64,000 bases of DNA from Dyadobacter crusticola DSM 16708 (lineage in GTDB: Bacteria; Bacteroidota; Bacteroidia; Cytophagales; Spirosomataceae): the NCBI RefSeq assembly GCF_000701505.1, contig NZ_JNJB01000013.1, positions 124,001 through 188,000 on the forward strand, given 5' to 3'. The notes under the pieces were generated by a model that saw only the letters and a list, made by a program, of their open reading frames with translations, was not told where the DNA came from and did not search any database. Of this stretch, positions 17,501-25,529 are shown piece after piece. How positions within the stretch are numbered: position 1 is the stretch's first letter; the number at the start of each line of letters is the position of its first letter. A program made the translations under genes and the position numbers.

Positions 17501-17578
17501 AGTAAAGCCAGTAACAATGATACCCATCATTGTTAGCTTCCTAAGTATCTGACCAACAGTTGTAAAGTTTTTTTTCAT
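14501..17578 (-). CDS. SusC/RagA-family TonB-dependent outer-membrane transporter
   Basis: A 1025-residue SusC-type TonB-dependent transporter. It has a signal peptide (~residues 1-31), a carboxypeptidase-like regulatory domain (TVTGKILAAEDNIPIPGVSV to about residue 110), a TonB-box region with VVVVGYGTQKK, and then a plug that includes the SusC signature DPLYVVDGIPL and SATAIYGSRGSNGVVLITTK. The 22-strand barrel follows and ends with FGINLKI. There is no STN domain, so by itself it is not a sigma-regulatory transducer. It is paired with SusD downstream, and a ~500-base AT-rich gap lies upstream. It imports oligosaccharides bound by SusD. Confidence 0.96.
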   Translation of the reverse strand: MKKNFTTVGQILRKLTMMGIIVTGFTGQALAVRPAEKVVAAIDRTVTGKILAAEDNIPIPGVSVVLKGSRNGTNTDADGTFKIDVPDDGGVLVFSAVGFVTQEVAVGNRSVVDIVLASDLKTLGEVVVVGYGTQKKSQTTGAISSVGSKEIGELPITNARQALQGRAAGVDVVQASSKPGAGPTVRIRGRRSINASNDPLYVVDGIPLAGNIDDFNPNDIASMEVLKDASATAIYGSRGSNGVVLITTKRGKPGKTVVSYDGYYGSSKELGKIDVMNGPEFAEYKRESRRAVIDAKTGLPLYPAGPATAEADAKLFEPIELDGIKNNRTTDYQSYLLRPGHIQSHQVGLQGGNEKTQFSISGNYFNDKGIIYNQDFTRYTFRINLDHQISKRIKIGTSTLGVYSTRNGENFNPFGGALAENPLGKPYDDNGKLIFLPTTDGLRTNPIAEIIPGAQVDLTKRFRIFNSIYGEWTILEGLKYRVNFGPDLNNRRVGRFVGSQTNARRGGDPTGFQFNEYQFNYTLENILMYNKQLAGKHNLGVTLLHSVQKDDLERNQFSVTGVPAESQQFYNLGQASIVNGVGSELWKWVLNSYMARINYDFNEKYLLTVTGRYDGSSRFGADTKYGFFPSVALGWNISNEPLLKNVNWVDELKLRASYGSTGNTAIDPYQTQALLSRTSYAFGTAAGFGYAPGSLGNSLLKWETTTTANVGLDFSVFKGRVSGSLEYYQADTKDLLLLDQLPITSGFSQVRRNVGSTRNTGIELTLSTVNVDAPNGLRWNTDFQLTKNKEKILELFNGKVDDIGNARFIGQPLTAYFDYKKIGIWQLNEVEEAKKYQSAPGQIKIQDTNGDGKIDPFDRVILGSQVPKFSAGMTNRFEFKGFDLSIFVFARFGSMFRSLFHQDNMTLAGRYNNLDIDYWTPENPTNEFPRPNQSQEFPPFRSTVLYFDGTFIKVRNINLGYNFPSKLTEKMRIGSLRVFMSAQQPFIFSEYRTKYKGIDNETDGDINADQTPAVRQITFGINLKI

Positions 17579-18081
17579 ACGCTTACATGATTTTTCATTA
17601 AGGTTTATTTAAATAATTAATCGACGGTTTTCCGGCACAATACCCCTACAAGAAAAAGTAAATTTTTTCTTGAAATATTTATTTAATATAAACAGGTGGT
17701 GACTTGTAAGGATTCAGGATACTTGGGGCGGAGATCTTTGAGTGCACTTTTGAACAATTTTAATAACCATATTTTTTAAACTTAAAGTACAATCTGAAAC
17801 TCAGCATCAGGATAGAGATAAGGCAAGAAAAACGGAAATAATCAGGGAAGTTTATTTATGCAATCGTTGTCGGGAACGTTGTCAAGATAGACATTTACAA
17901 ATGTTTTATTGTAAAATTTTACCATATAGTACAAAAATATATACATATAATCCCGAAAGTTAATGTACATAAATTGAACTATTTCAAGAAATAGTTTTAA
18001 AAGAAGAGATCAGATAGTATGCTCGCGCTTGGGAAAAGCTGCTATTTACGAAGCTGCTTACCAGGGAGAGACTTGATGTGC
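17579..18081 (-). promoter_or_regulatory. AT-rich 503-bp gap upstream of susC
   Basis: No convincing gene is visible in this gap. It is clearly more AT-rich than its surroundings, which fits a long leader and promoter region for susC (minus strand). One perfect match to the Bacteroidota -7 consensus TAnnTTTG (CAAAAATA on the plus strand) lies at 17932-17939, but I see no TTG at the right distance behind it. A weak AT-only hairpin (AAGAAAAA/TTTTTCTT) lies at about 17650-17671 within the likely leader. Confidence 0.35.
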
Positions 18082-18468
18082 TTAGCGGCTGCTAAAAATG
18101 AAGTAGAATAAAAAAAAAAGAAAGGTCACAGACATCAGGATCAGAATGATGCTTCTTGCAATGGAGTTACTACCTGAAATTTCTCCGGTAGATTTTTTTG
18201 CTTCACGATCACTGATCATATCCAGAGAGCTGCGAATTCTTCCCCAGATGGAATTCACTTCCTGGCTGGTAAGTGACTCCGGCTTCCAGTCCGACGCGAT
18301 GAGTACCAGCTCCCGCGCCTTTTCCACAGTTTCCTGCCTGGATGGATACTTGATAATCCAGTTTTCCCAGAACGAACGAATAGCCTGGTCATCCGGGAAA
18401 CGCACCCAGCGAATGAAGAGGTTTTCCATCGCCAACTCCTCAGCCGATAACTCTGAAAACGGTTTCAT
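18082..18468 (-). CDS. FecR N-terminal-domain-like protein, no FecR periplasmic domain
   Basis: A 128-residue protein built like the first third of a FecR-type anti-sigma factor. A cytoplasmic helical region carries LFIRWVRFPDDQ, FWENWIIKYPSRQETVEKAR and EVNSIWGRIRSSL, a pattern seen in Spirosomaceae FecR N termini. A polar linker follows, then one transmembrane helix (IILILMSVTFLFFLFYFIF) with only three residues after it. The FecR and DUF4974 domains are missing. Because the frame ends cleanly with FSSR-stop just past the helix, it may be a minimal anti-sigma rather than a random break. It is divergent to the large GH9 gene; an ECF sigma gene lies beyond that (21991). Confidence 0.6.
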   Translation of the reverse strand: MKPFSELSAEELAMENLFIRWVRFPDDQAIRSFWENWIIKYPSRQETVEKARELVLIASDWKPESLTSQEVNSIWGRIRSSLDMISDREAKKSTGEISGSNSIARSIILILMSVTFLFFLFYFIFSSR

Positions 18469-18713
18469 TTTTGCAGCGCGTTAAGGTTTACAGCTTTTCA
18501 AAAATTAAATCAACGCAATGCGTCTGTATTAATTCTCTGTTAAGCTTTTGATCAAAAAAGAGGCCCGTCAGCTGTTTATACTCACTGCAAAACGGTCTTC
18601 TGCTACCAACCTGGACTAAACGCTCGCCAAAACCGCGCAAACTTTTTCCCGCTAAAACATATATCCTGCCGCGGTTGTCAGTCATAGCATTGATTGCACC
18701 AACCAGCAGGCTT

Positions 18714-21700
18714 ATGAGACAGCTACTTCATTCAATTATTGTGGTTTTAGTGTTGCAGCAAGCGGCAGCAGCACAGAACAAGTTACTTTGGAACGGAGAA
18801 AATACCGGAACCACCAATTGTACCACAGCTTACGGCTCGATACTGTCGGGCCCGGACGCGCACGAAGGCGATTATTACTTCCGGGCAGAACCCGACAATT
18901 CGCATTCTCCCCGCATTGCATTCAATTGTACTGGCATGTGGCGGGCTGATATTTCGAGGTTTGACGAGCTCCGCTTTTTTATCAAATCCAGCAAACCCGG
19001 ACAAACCACTTCCATTCGCTTTACCACGTATTTCGCCAAGGGAAATTGGGTAGACTTGCAGCCGTACCTGCAGGGGGGCGGAGCTATCGGTACTGATTAC
19101 CAGGAGGTAATAGTTCCGTTGAAAGCCCTGAAAACAGAAACTTACAATCTGGGCTCCATTGAATTTCTTGAATTCGGGACTTCGGCCGCTCAGGTGATGT
19201 TTTATGTGGATGATATCTCCCTTCGCGACCAAACACCGCCCAAGATTACATTTGAGCCCGTATCAAACCAGGTCGCCAAACTCCACATCAGCGAGCGACC
19301 GGACAAGGAAACGTGCTACACTTTAACGAATTACAGCATCAGCAGCCCCACAGATCCGGATTATCAAAGCGCTGCACATCCTGTCAAAATAGGCCGACAT
19401 TCGTTTGTGACGGCGCTGGCGCCACAGTCGGGAAGTGCGATCGTACAGCATGAGCTGTTTCTGATTTTCGACAAACCGCTGACCAATGGCGCTGCTTACA
19501 CCTTGCAGGTTTCAGAGCTCAGAGATCCTGCCGGTAACACAGGCACATTCGACACCACATTCACATTTTCGGATCATGTAGCTCTGGGAAACGTGAAGGT
19601 GAATCAGGTCGGATATCTGCCGAATAGCCCAAAGCTGGCTAGGTTCGGCAATTTCCTGGGCGATGCAGGGCCGCTTTCCATTGATACCATGAGCCCGCCC
19701 GGTTTTAAGATTTTTAATGAGCAAGACGAAGTTGTTTTTGAAGGAGCTAGTAATTTCCTGAAAATCGACCCACTTTTTAGCGGAGAAATGGTCTTTGAGC
19801 TTGATTTTTCCTCATTCACTACACCCGGAAAATACTATATATATGTTGCTGGTCTGGGCAGGTCAGAAAGTTTCGAGATCAAGCCGGATATTTACAATGA
19901 AACCTACTTTCATACCGCCCGCGGGCTTTTCTTTCAGAGAGCCGGCACGCTGAATCAGGCAAATGCAGGAGAATGGGCGAGAAATGGTCTGCCAGGCGGG
20001 GAAGCTGAGATACATGCAAGCCACATTAATTCCCCGCTTTACAGCGACACAGATTTCGCCCCCGGAACAAAAATCCCGATGCAGGGCGGCTGGCTCGATG
20101 CGGGTGATTATGGCAGGTACGTACCTACTGCCGCCAGCGCGGTGTTCGCCCTATTTACTGCATTTGAACTGTATCCGGAAAAATTCCCTGATTCCCACCT
20201 CAACATTCCTGAAAGCGGAAACCAGATCCCAGACATACTGGATGAAGCTAAATACGAGCTCGATTGGCTGAAACAAATGCAGGCGCCTGACGGCGGCGTT
20301 TACTTCCGGGTTACACCAGCGCTATGGTCGACCGGGCTGCCTGAACAGGAGACGAAGACGCTTTTTGTTTCTGAGAAAACGACACAATCAACTGCGATGT
20401 TCGCTGCTGTAATGGCGATGGCTTACCGGAACCTGAAAAAGTTCTTTCCGGTGTATGCAGATTCCTGTCTTGAAAGGGCCACCAAAGCCTGGGCCTTTTT
20501 GGCAGCGCATCCGCAGGCGTCAGCGCCAGTGAGCGTTCCAGGCATTTCAGCCGGCCCCTACCCTGATCCCGAAGATCGTGACAACCGCGCCTGGGCTGCT
20601 GCGGAATTATACAAAGCAACGGGCCAGGTAGGCTACAATGCAGATTTCCTGAGCCTTTACAGCCAGATACCACACGAGTTTCACGCAACAATGAGCTGGC
20701 AGCAGCATACCATGAAAGCCGCGTGGGCTTATGCAACCACGAAGTTTGCGACGGATGGGACGATTGTCGCAGAGTTCAAAGAAAAGCTGGAAACGGAAGT
20801 TTTGGCCAGCTACTACGACCGTACCATGAACATTCACGCGTACCGAGGCGCTTACCATCCTTTTAAGAATTATATAGGCTACGGTACATTCGGAATGGCG
20901 CAGAGCTATGCATTTGATTACATCATGTTCAGCTATTTACTTCAAAAACCTGAACTGCTGGACCTTGCCAAAATACAGATCGACATTCCGTTAGGCAACA
21001 ATCCATTGTCCAAAACCTTTATTACAGGCGCTGGCAAGAATACCCCACGCGCTCCGCTGCATTGGTCAACCATCACAAGCCAGTTTGCAGCGCCCGTGCC
21101 CGGCGTACCTGTTTTCGGACCGGCAGCCTCGCTGGTGATGAACCGGCCTTCGAGCTTCGCAATCCAGGATTCGTTGAACAGGTACCCTTATGGATTCAAA
21201 AAAGAAGATCCTTATCCAGTTTTACGCAGGTATACCGATGCGCGGGAAGCAGTTGAGATGTCGGAATTTACGGTACAGGAAATGGCGGTAACCGCCGCTG
21301 TCTTTGCGTTTTTCAGTTCTGTGGTAAATGGCGCGCTGCCTGTGCGGCTGCTCAGCTTTCATGTACGTTCAAAGAATTGCCAGACTAACCTGGAATGGGT
21401 GACGGCCGAAGAAGCGAATGCAGATTACTTTGCAGTCGAGCGAAGCGCCGACTCCCGGCACTTTACGGAGATTGGAAAGGTAAAGGCAGCCGGGGAAAGC
21501 AGCAAGAACCTGACCTACCGATTTGCGGATCCTGAGCCTGAGCGACAAAATTACTATCGTCTCAAACAGGTTGACTTCGATGGAAAAACAACCATTTCGG
21601 CAATCCGCTTCTCCGCGCAGCGATGCGATCCGAAGTTCGAGCTTGCCTATGTGGAACGCAGCGTTTTCAAGCTTAATGCACAACCGTCAGAAAACAGCAA

Positions 21701-21881
21701 GAGTGATTTACTGACGGGCACCCTATACGACATTTCAGGGGCTAAAAGGCATTCATTCAAAGTAAATCCGACAGGCTCAACCTACTTTCAGGGCAATGCA
21801 TTACATCCCGGTATTTACATTTTAAAGGTTCAAAATGGAGCGCAAGAGCCCGTCTTTACCGAAAAATTAATTATATACTAA
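18714..21881 (+). CDS. Large secreted GH9 enzyme with carbohydrate-binding-like N terminus and T9SS tail
   Basis: A multidomain 1055-residue protein. From the ATG at 18714 (the TTG at 18675 is rejected) there are a signal peptide ending AAAAQ, a beta-sandwich resembling a carbohydrate-binding module (about 20-180), a Big-type domain with NYSISSPTDPDYQ and PAGNTGTFDTTFTFS, a CelD_N Ig-like domain (KVNQVGYLPNSPKLARFG), and the GH9 catalytic domain. Catalytic aspartates are D462 and D465 in GWLDAGDYGRY; the likely acid is Glu851 in MSEFTVQE. The usual HPHHR motif is reduced to APLHWST. The C terminus has the LPVRLLSF…VERSADSRHFTEIG module and a type IX sorting domain ending EKLIIY, so it should be cell-surface or secreted. 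Confidence 0.9.
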   Translation: MRQLLHSIIVVLVLQQAAAAQNKLLWNGENTGTTNCTTAYGSILSGPDAHEGDYYFRAEPDNSHSPRIAFNCTGMWRADISRFDELRFFIKSSKPGQTTSIRFTTYFAKGNWVDLQPYLQGGGAIGTDYQEVIVPLKALKTETYNLGSIEFLEFGTSAAQVMFYVDDISLRDQTPPKITFEPVSNQVAKLHISERPDKETCYTLTNYSISSPTDPDYQSAAHPVKIGRHSFVTALAPQSGSAIVQHELFLIFDKPLTNGAAYTLQVSELRDPAGNTGTFDTTFTFSDHVALGNVKVNQVGYLPNSPKLARFGNFLGDAGPLSIDTMSPPGFKIFNEQDEVVFEGASNFLKIDPLFSGEMVFELDFSSFTTPGKYYIYVAGLGRSESFEIKPDIYNETYFHTARGLFFQRAGTLNQANAGEWARNGLPGGEAEIHASHINSPLYSDTDFAPGTKIPMQGGWLDAGDYGRYVPTAASAVFALFTAFELYPEKFPDSHLNIPESGNQIPDILDEAKYELDWLKQMQAPDGGVYFRVTPALWSTGLPEQETKTLFVSEKTTQSTAMFAAVMAMAYRNLKKFFPVYADSCLERATKAWAFLAAHPQASAPVSVPGISAGPYPDPEDRDNRAWAAAELYKATGQVGYNADFLSLYSQIPHEFHATMSWQQHTMKAAWAYATTKFATDGTIVAEFKEKLETEVLASYYDRTMNIHAYRGAYHPFKNYIGYGTFGMAQSYAFDYIMFSYLLQKPELLDLAKIQIDIPLGNNPLSKTFITGAGKNTPRAPLHWSTITSQFAAPVPGVPVFGPAASLVMNRPSSFAIQDSLNRYPYGFKKEDPYPVLRRYTDAREAVEMSEFTVQEMAVTAAVFAFFSSVVNGALPVRLLSFHVRSKNCQTNLEWVTAEEANADYFAVERSADSRHFTEIGKVKAAGESSKNLTYRFADPEPERQNYYRLKQVDFDGKTTISAIRFSAQRCDPKFELAYVERSVFKLNAQPSENSKSDLLTGTLYDISGAKRHSFKVNPTGSTYFQGNALHPGIYILKVQNGAQEPVFTEKLIIY

Positions 21882-21990
21882 TCTTGCACATTGGCCAATA
21901 CCATAAAATAATCCATGGTTCCATTCGCAATTCCTGCATGATCAGCCAGTCAGATTTGTACCTAATTTGACCCGGCACACTAAACTCATC

Positions 21991-22566
21991 ATGGACTTGC
22001 ATCACGAATCAGACCTTTGCGAGGAAACACTTCTGGAGTTGGTAAAAGCAGACAGCAGTTCTGCTTTTACAGCTTTCTACATCGCTTATCACGACAAGAT
22101 CTTCGGCTATGCGCATAAGCTTACCCAGTCGAGAGAGCAGGCGCAGGATATTGCGCAGGATGTCTTTTTAAAAATGTGGGAGAACAAGAAGAGCCTCTCG
22201 AAAGTAAAACATGTAAAAAGGTATTTGTACACGATCTGCCGAAACACCTCGCTGACCATGCAGACGCGTGCCGCGTGCGAGCAGCGGATTAAAGAACAGC
22301 TGGGAGCTGAAATCCAACCGTTTTACGCAGAAGTTGAACAATCGCCGCGCAATGAAAAACAGGAGCTGCTGCTAAAACTGGCCATTAAGCAGCTGCCTCC
22401 GCGGCGGCGGCGCATTTTCTGGCTTTGTAAAATAGAGGGAAAAAGTCACCGCGAGGTCGCCGGAGAACTGGGTGTGAGCACTGGTACAATCAATGATCAT
22501 ATCGTGAAAGCGACGAGGGCAATCCGTAAATTTATTTACCTTTGCGGCTCATTTCAGGAGACTTAG
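21991..22566 (+). CDS. ECF RNA polymerase sigma factor (FecI-like)
   Basis: A 191-residue ECF sigma factor. Region 2 contains FTAFYIAYHDKIFGYA and DIAQDVFLKMWENK, and region 4 contains LPPRRRRIFWLCKIEGKSHR followed by the helix-turn-helix EVAGELGVSTGTINDHIVKA. The TTG at 21967 is rejected in favour of the ATG at 21991. No FecR gene is directly next to it; the nearest candidate anti-sigma is the short protein at 18082-18468, on the other side of the GH9 gene. It lies only 15 bases ahead of alaS, so read-through into alaS is possible. Confidence 0.9.
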   Translation: MDLHHESDLCEETLLELVKADSSSAFTAFYIAYHDKIFGYAHKLTQSREQAQDIAQDVFLKMWENKKSLSKVKHVKRYLYTICRNTSLTMQTRAACEQRIKEQLGAEIQPFYAEVEQSPRNEKQELLLKLAIKQLPPRRRRIFWLCKIEGKSHREVAGELGVSTGTINDHIVKATRAIRKFIYLCGSFQET

Positions 22567-22581
22567 TACAACAATTATACA

Positions 22582-25242
22582 ATGACCTCGCATCAAATAC
22601 GTCAGGCTTTTCTCGATTTTTTCCGCAGTAAGCAACACCTCATCGTGCCTTCGGCTCCATTGGTAGCCAAAAATGATCCCACGCTGATGTTCAACAACTC
22701 GGGAATGGCGCAGTTTAAAGACTTTTTTTTAGGGAATGGAACACCGCCTTCCAGGAGAATTGCCGACACGCAGAAATGCTTGCGTGTATCCGGTAAACAC
22801 AATGACTTGGAGGACGTTGGCTTCGATACCTATCATCACACCATGTTCGAAATGCTCGGAAACTGGTCGTTTGGTGATTATTTCAAAAAAGAGGCGATCG
22901 CCTGGGCGTGGGAGCTTTTGACAGAGGTCTACAAGCTGCCGAAAGACAGGCTGTATGTTTCCGTTTTCGAAGGCGATGCAAGTGATGGTGTGCCTTTCGA
23001 TCAGGAAGCGTGGGATTTGTGGAAGGGCATTGTTGGTGAGGATCGCATTATTCTCGGTAACAAAAAAGATAACTTCTGGGAAATGGGCGATACCGGTCCC
23101 TGCGGTCCGTGCTCCGAAATTCACGTTGATTTAAGAAGTCCTGCAGAAGTTGCAGAGGTTTCGGGTAAGTTGCTGGTTAACAATGACCATCCGCAGGTTG
23201 TCGAGATATGGAACCTGGTATTCATGCAATTCGAGCGAAAAGCCGACGGTTCTTTGATTCCGCTTCCTGCCACGCACGTCGATACCGGAATGGGCTTCGA
23301 GCGGCTTTGCATGGCGATCCAGCAAAAAACTTCCAATTACGATACTGACGTTTTCCAGAATACCATTCAGGTTTTGGAAACACTTTCAGGCAAAAAGTAC
23401 GGATCAGGTGAAGAGCCTTTTGCGGATATTGCCATGCGCGTGATTTCAGATCACATTCGCGCAGTCGCATTTGCGATTACCGACGGCCAGCTACCTTCCA
23501 ATGTGAAGGCTGGCTACGTAATCCGCAGGATCCTGCGCCGCGCAGTTCGCTACGGATACTCCTATCTCGGCTTTCAGGAGCCATTTTTCTACAAGCTGGT
23601 CGCAGTGCTGGCCGATCAGTTTAAGGATGTTTTTACCGAACTGAAAGCACAGGAAGAATTTGTGGCAAAGGTGATTTTGGAAGAAGAAAAAAGCTTCCTG
23701 CGTACACTTGAATCCGGGTTGAAAAGACTGGATTCGATCACGGCTACATTGAAAGGCAAAGGAATTAACACAATACCGGGCGACGAGGTTTTTGAATTGA
23801 GCGACACATTCGGTTTCCCTGTTGACCTTACTGCATTGATCGCGAGAGAAAAAGGCTTGCTGATCGACGAAGCAGGATTTCAGGAGGCGCTGGCAGAACA
23901 GAAAAAACGATCGCGCCAGGATGCCGCCAAAGAAGCTACGGACTGGATTGAAGTAAGAGAAGCTGACGGCATTGAATTCCTGGGTTACGATTTTGAAGAA
24001 ACCCACAGCCACATTGTCAAATACAGAAAAGTAAAGACCAAAACAGGCGAAGAATACCACATTGTATTGGATCGCACTCCTTTTTACGCCGAAATGGGCG
24101 GGCAGGTTGGAGATACCGGCGTAATTCTGGTAAATGGAGGGGAGATAGCGAATGGAGGAAAAACCATCCGAATCGTTGATACCAAGAAGGAAAACGATCT
24201 TTTTGTTCACATTTCACGTGACAAGCAACTGGATGAGATTTTGCAGAATGCGGGTATTGTGACCGCGAGAATTGACACTGGCCGCCGCGCGAAAATAGAA
24301 TCAAACCATTCGGCGACGCACTTGATGTTGTCGGCGATGCGGGAGGTGCTTGGCTCGCATGTAGGTCAGAAAGGATCTTTCCTGAACGATGAAGTATTGC
24401 GATTTGACTTTTCGCATTTCACGAAAGTAACTGACGAAGAACTCGCGAAAATTGAGGATCGCGTTAATGAAAAGATCCGAGAAAATATCGCGTTGGAAGA
24501 GCGCCGCAACGTACCGATCCAGCAAGCGCTGAATGAAGGCGCTACTGCTACATTCGGAGAAAAATATGGTGATTTTGTTCGATTGATCATCTTTGATCCA
24601 AGCTATTCTTTTGAGCTGTGCGGTGGTACGCACGTACCATCTACCGGTCAGATCGGTGTATTTAAGTTTGTTTCCGAAGGATCAGTTTCAGCGGGTGTTC
24701 GCCGGGTGGAAGCTGTTACTGGCGAAAAAGCACTGGAACTGCTGCGTGCGCAAGAGGCTGTTTTGACTAAAATCAAAGACCTGCTGAAAAATCCAACCGA
24801 CCTGGTTAAAGCGGTGGAAAGCCTGATTGACGAGCGTACTGCATTACAGAAAAAAATTACCTATCTCGAAAACGAGAAGATACAGTCGCTTAAAGCTGCG
24901 TTGATTGAGAACATGGAGACGCACAGGACATTTAACCTGATTGTAGAAAAGGTAAGCGTACCATCAGCTGACTCATTGAAGCAGCTTTCGTACGAGCTCC
25001 GCGACCAGGTTGAAAATCTGATTGCTGTTTTCGGTGCGGAGATCGGCGGCAAACCTCAGCTTTCAGTGTTTATTGCTGAAAATATTGTGCAGGAAACCGG
25101 GTTAAATGCAGGTAAGATTGTGAAAGAGCTGGCGCAGGAAATTCGCGGCGGCGGCGGCGGTCAGCCGTTTTTTGCAACTGCCGGCGGATCAGACGCTTCC
25201 GGCCTTGACAATGCACTTGCAAAAGCAAAAGGTCTGTTTTAA
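22582..25242 (+). CDS. alaS: Alanine-tRNA ligase
   Basis: An 886-residue alanyl-tRNA synthetase, the usual length. It charges tRNA-Ala and edits mischarged Ser and Gly. Class II motifs are at the start (SAPLVAKNDPTLMFNNSGMA, RIADTQKCLRVSGKHNDL). The editing-domain zinc ligands are HSATHLMLSAMR and CGGTH, and the C-terminal C-Ala/DHHA1 glycine loop is IRGGGGGQPFFATAGG. All key residues are present. It follows the ECF sigma gene by 15 bases and ends at a strong terminator. Confidence 0.99.
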   Translation: MTSHQIRQAFLDFFRSKQHLIVPSAPLVAKNDPTLMFNNSGMAQFKDFFLGNGTPPSRRIADTQKCLRVSGKHNDLEDVGFDTYHHTMFEMLGNWSFGDYFKKEAIAWAWELLTEVYKLPKDRLYVSVFEGDASDGVPFDQEAWDLWKGIVGEDRIILGNKKDNFWEMGDTGPCGPCSEIHVDLRSPAEVAEVSGKLLVNNDHPQVVEIWNLVFMQFERKADGSLIPLPATHVDTGMGFERLCMAIQQKTSNYDTDVFQNTIQVLETLSGKKYGSGEEPFADIAMRVISDHIRAVAFAITDGQLPSNVKAGYVIRRILRRAVRYGYSYLGFQEPFFYKLVAVLADQFKDVFTELKAQEEFVAKVILEEEKSFLRTLESGLKRLDSITATLKGKGINTIPGDEVFELSDTFGFPVDLTALIAREKGLLIDEAGFQEALAEQKKRSRQDAAKEATDWIEVREADGIEFLGYDFEETHSHIVKYRKVKTKTGEEYHIVLDRTPFYAEMGGQVGDTGVILVNGGEIANGGKTIRIVDTKKENDLFVHISRDKQLDEILQNAGIVTARIDTGRRAKIESNHSATHLMLSAMREVLGSHVGQKGSFLNDEVLRFDFSHFTKVTDEELAKIEDRVNEKIRENIALEERRNVPIQQALNEGATATFGEKYGDFVRLIIFDPSYSFELCGGTHVPSTGQIGVFKFVSEGSVSAGVRRVEAVTGEKALELLRAQEAVLTKIKDLLKNPTDLVKAVESLIDERTALQKKITYLENEKIQSLKAALIENMETHRTFNLIVEKVSVPSADSLKQLSYELRDQVENLIAVFGAEIGGKPQLSVFIAENIVQETGLNAGKIVKELAQEIRGGGGGQPFFATAGGSDASGLDNALAKAKGLF

Positions 25243-25264
25243 AAAGTATCAACACATAAAATGC

Positions 25265-25301
25265 AAAAGAGCGGATCTGGTTAGATACCGCTCTTTTTTT
25301 T
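25265..25301 (+). terminator. Rho-independent terminator of alaS
   Basis: AAGAGCGG / CCGCTCTT stem, extended by ATCT-GGTT-AGAT with a one-base bulge, followed by eight or nine T. It lies 23 bases past the alaS stop. The rest of the gap to 25529 (about 230 bases) shows nothing I can name. Confidence 0.85.
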
Positions 25302-25529
25302 GCAGCGTGTCTTTACGCAACGTTGAGTATAAATCTTATGTTTTGAGCTGCCCGCGTATTTCTCCTGCTGGTTATTCTCATTATAACAAAAATGATACCC
25401 CCGCCTGGTCAGACCAACAAACAACTGGTTATGAGAAAATTGATATTTTGATAGCAAGGCAGGTGATTGTAGATAAGTGCTACCTTCTGCTGAATTTTAC
25501 AACAATTTGGAGTAAAGAAACAAGTTGGG

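Noticed and set aside
18488..18685. A 65-codon minus-strand frame just upstream of the FecR-like gene
   Set aside because: It could have been a sigma-factor remnant, but no region 2 or 4 motif is visible and it overlaps the GH9 leader region.
4109..22566. A single cellulose-degradation operon joining both GH9 genes with susCD
   Set aside because: Terminators at 12724-12756 and 7653-7680, the ~500-base gap upstream of susC, and opposite strands split the region into separate transcripts; a shared function is possible but not shown.
23491..24210. A 239-codon minus-strand frame inside alaS
   Set aside because: Shadow of a complete alaS gene; rich in Phe and Cys with no known motif.
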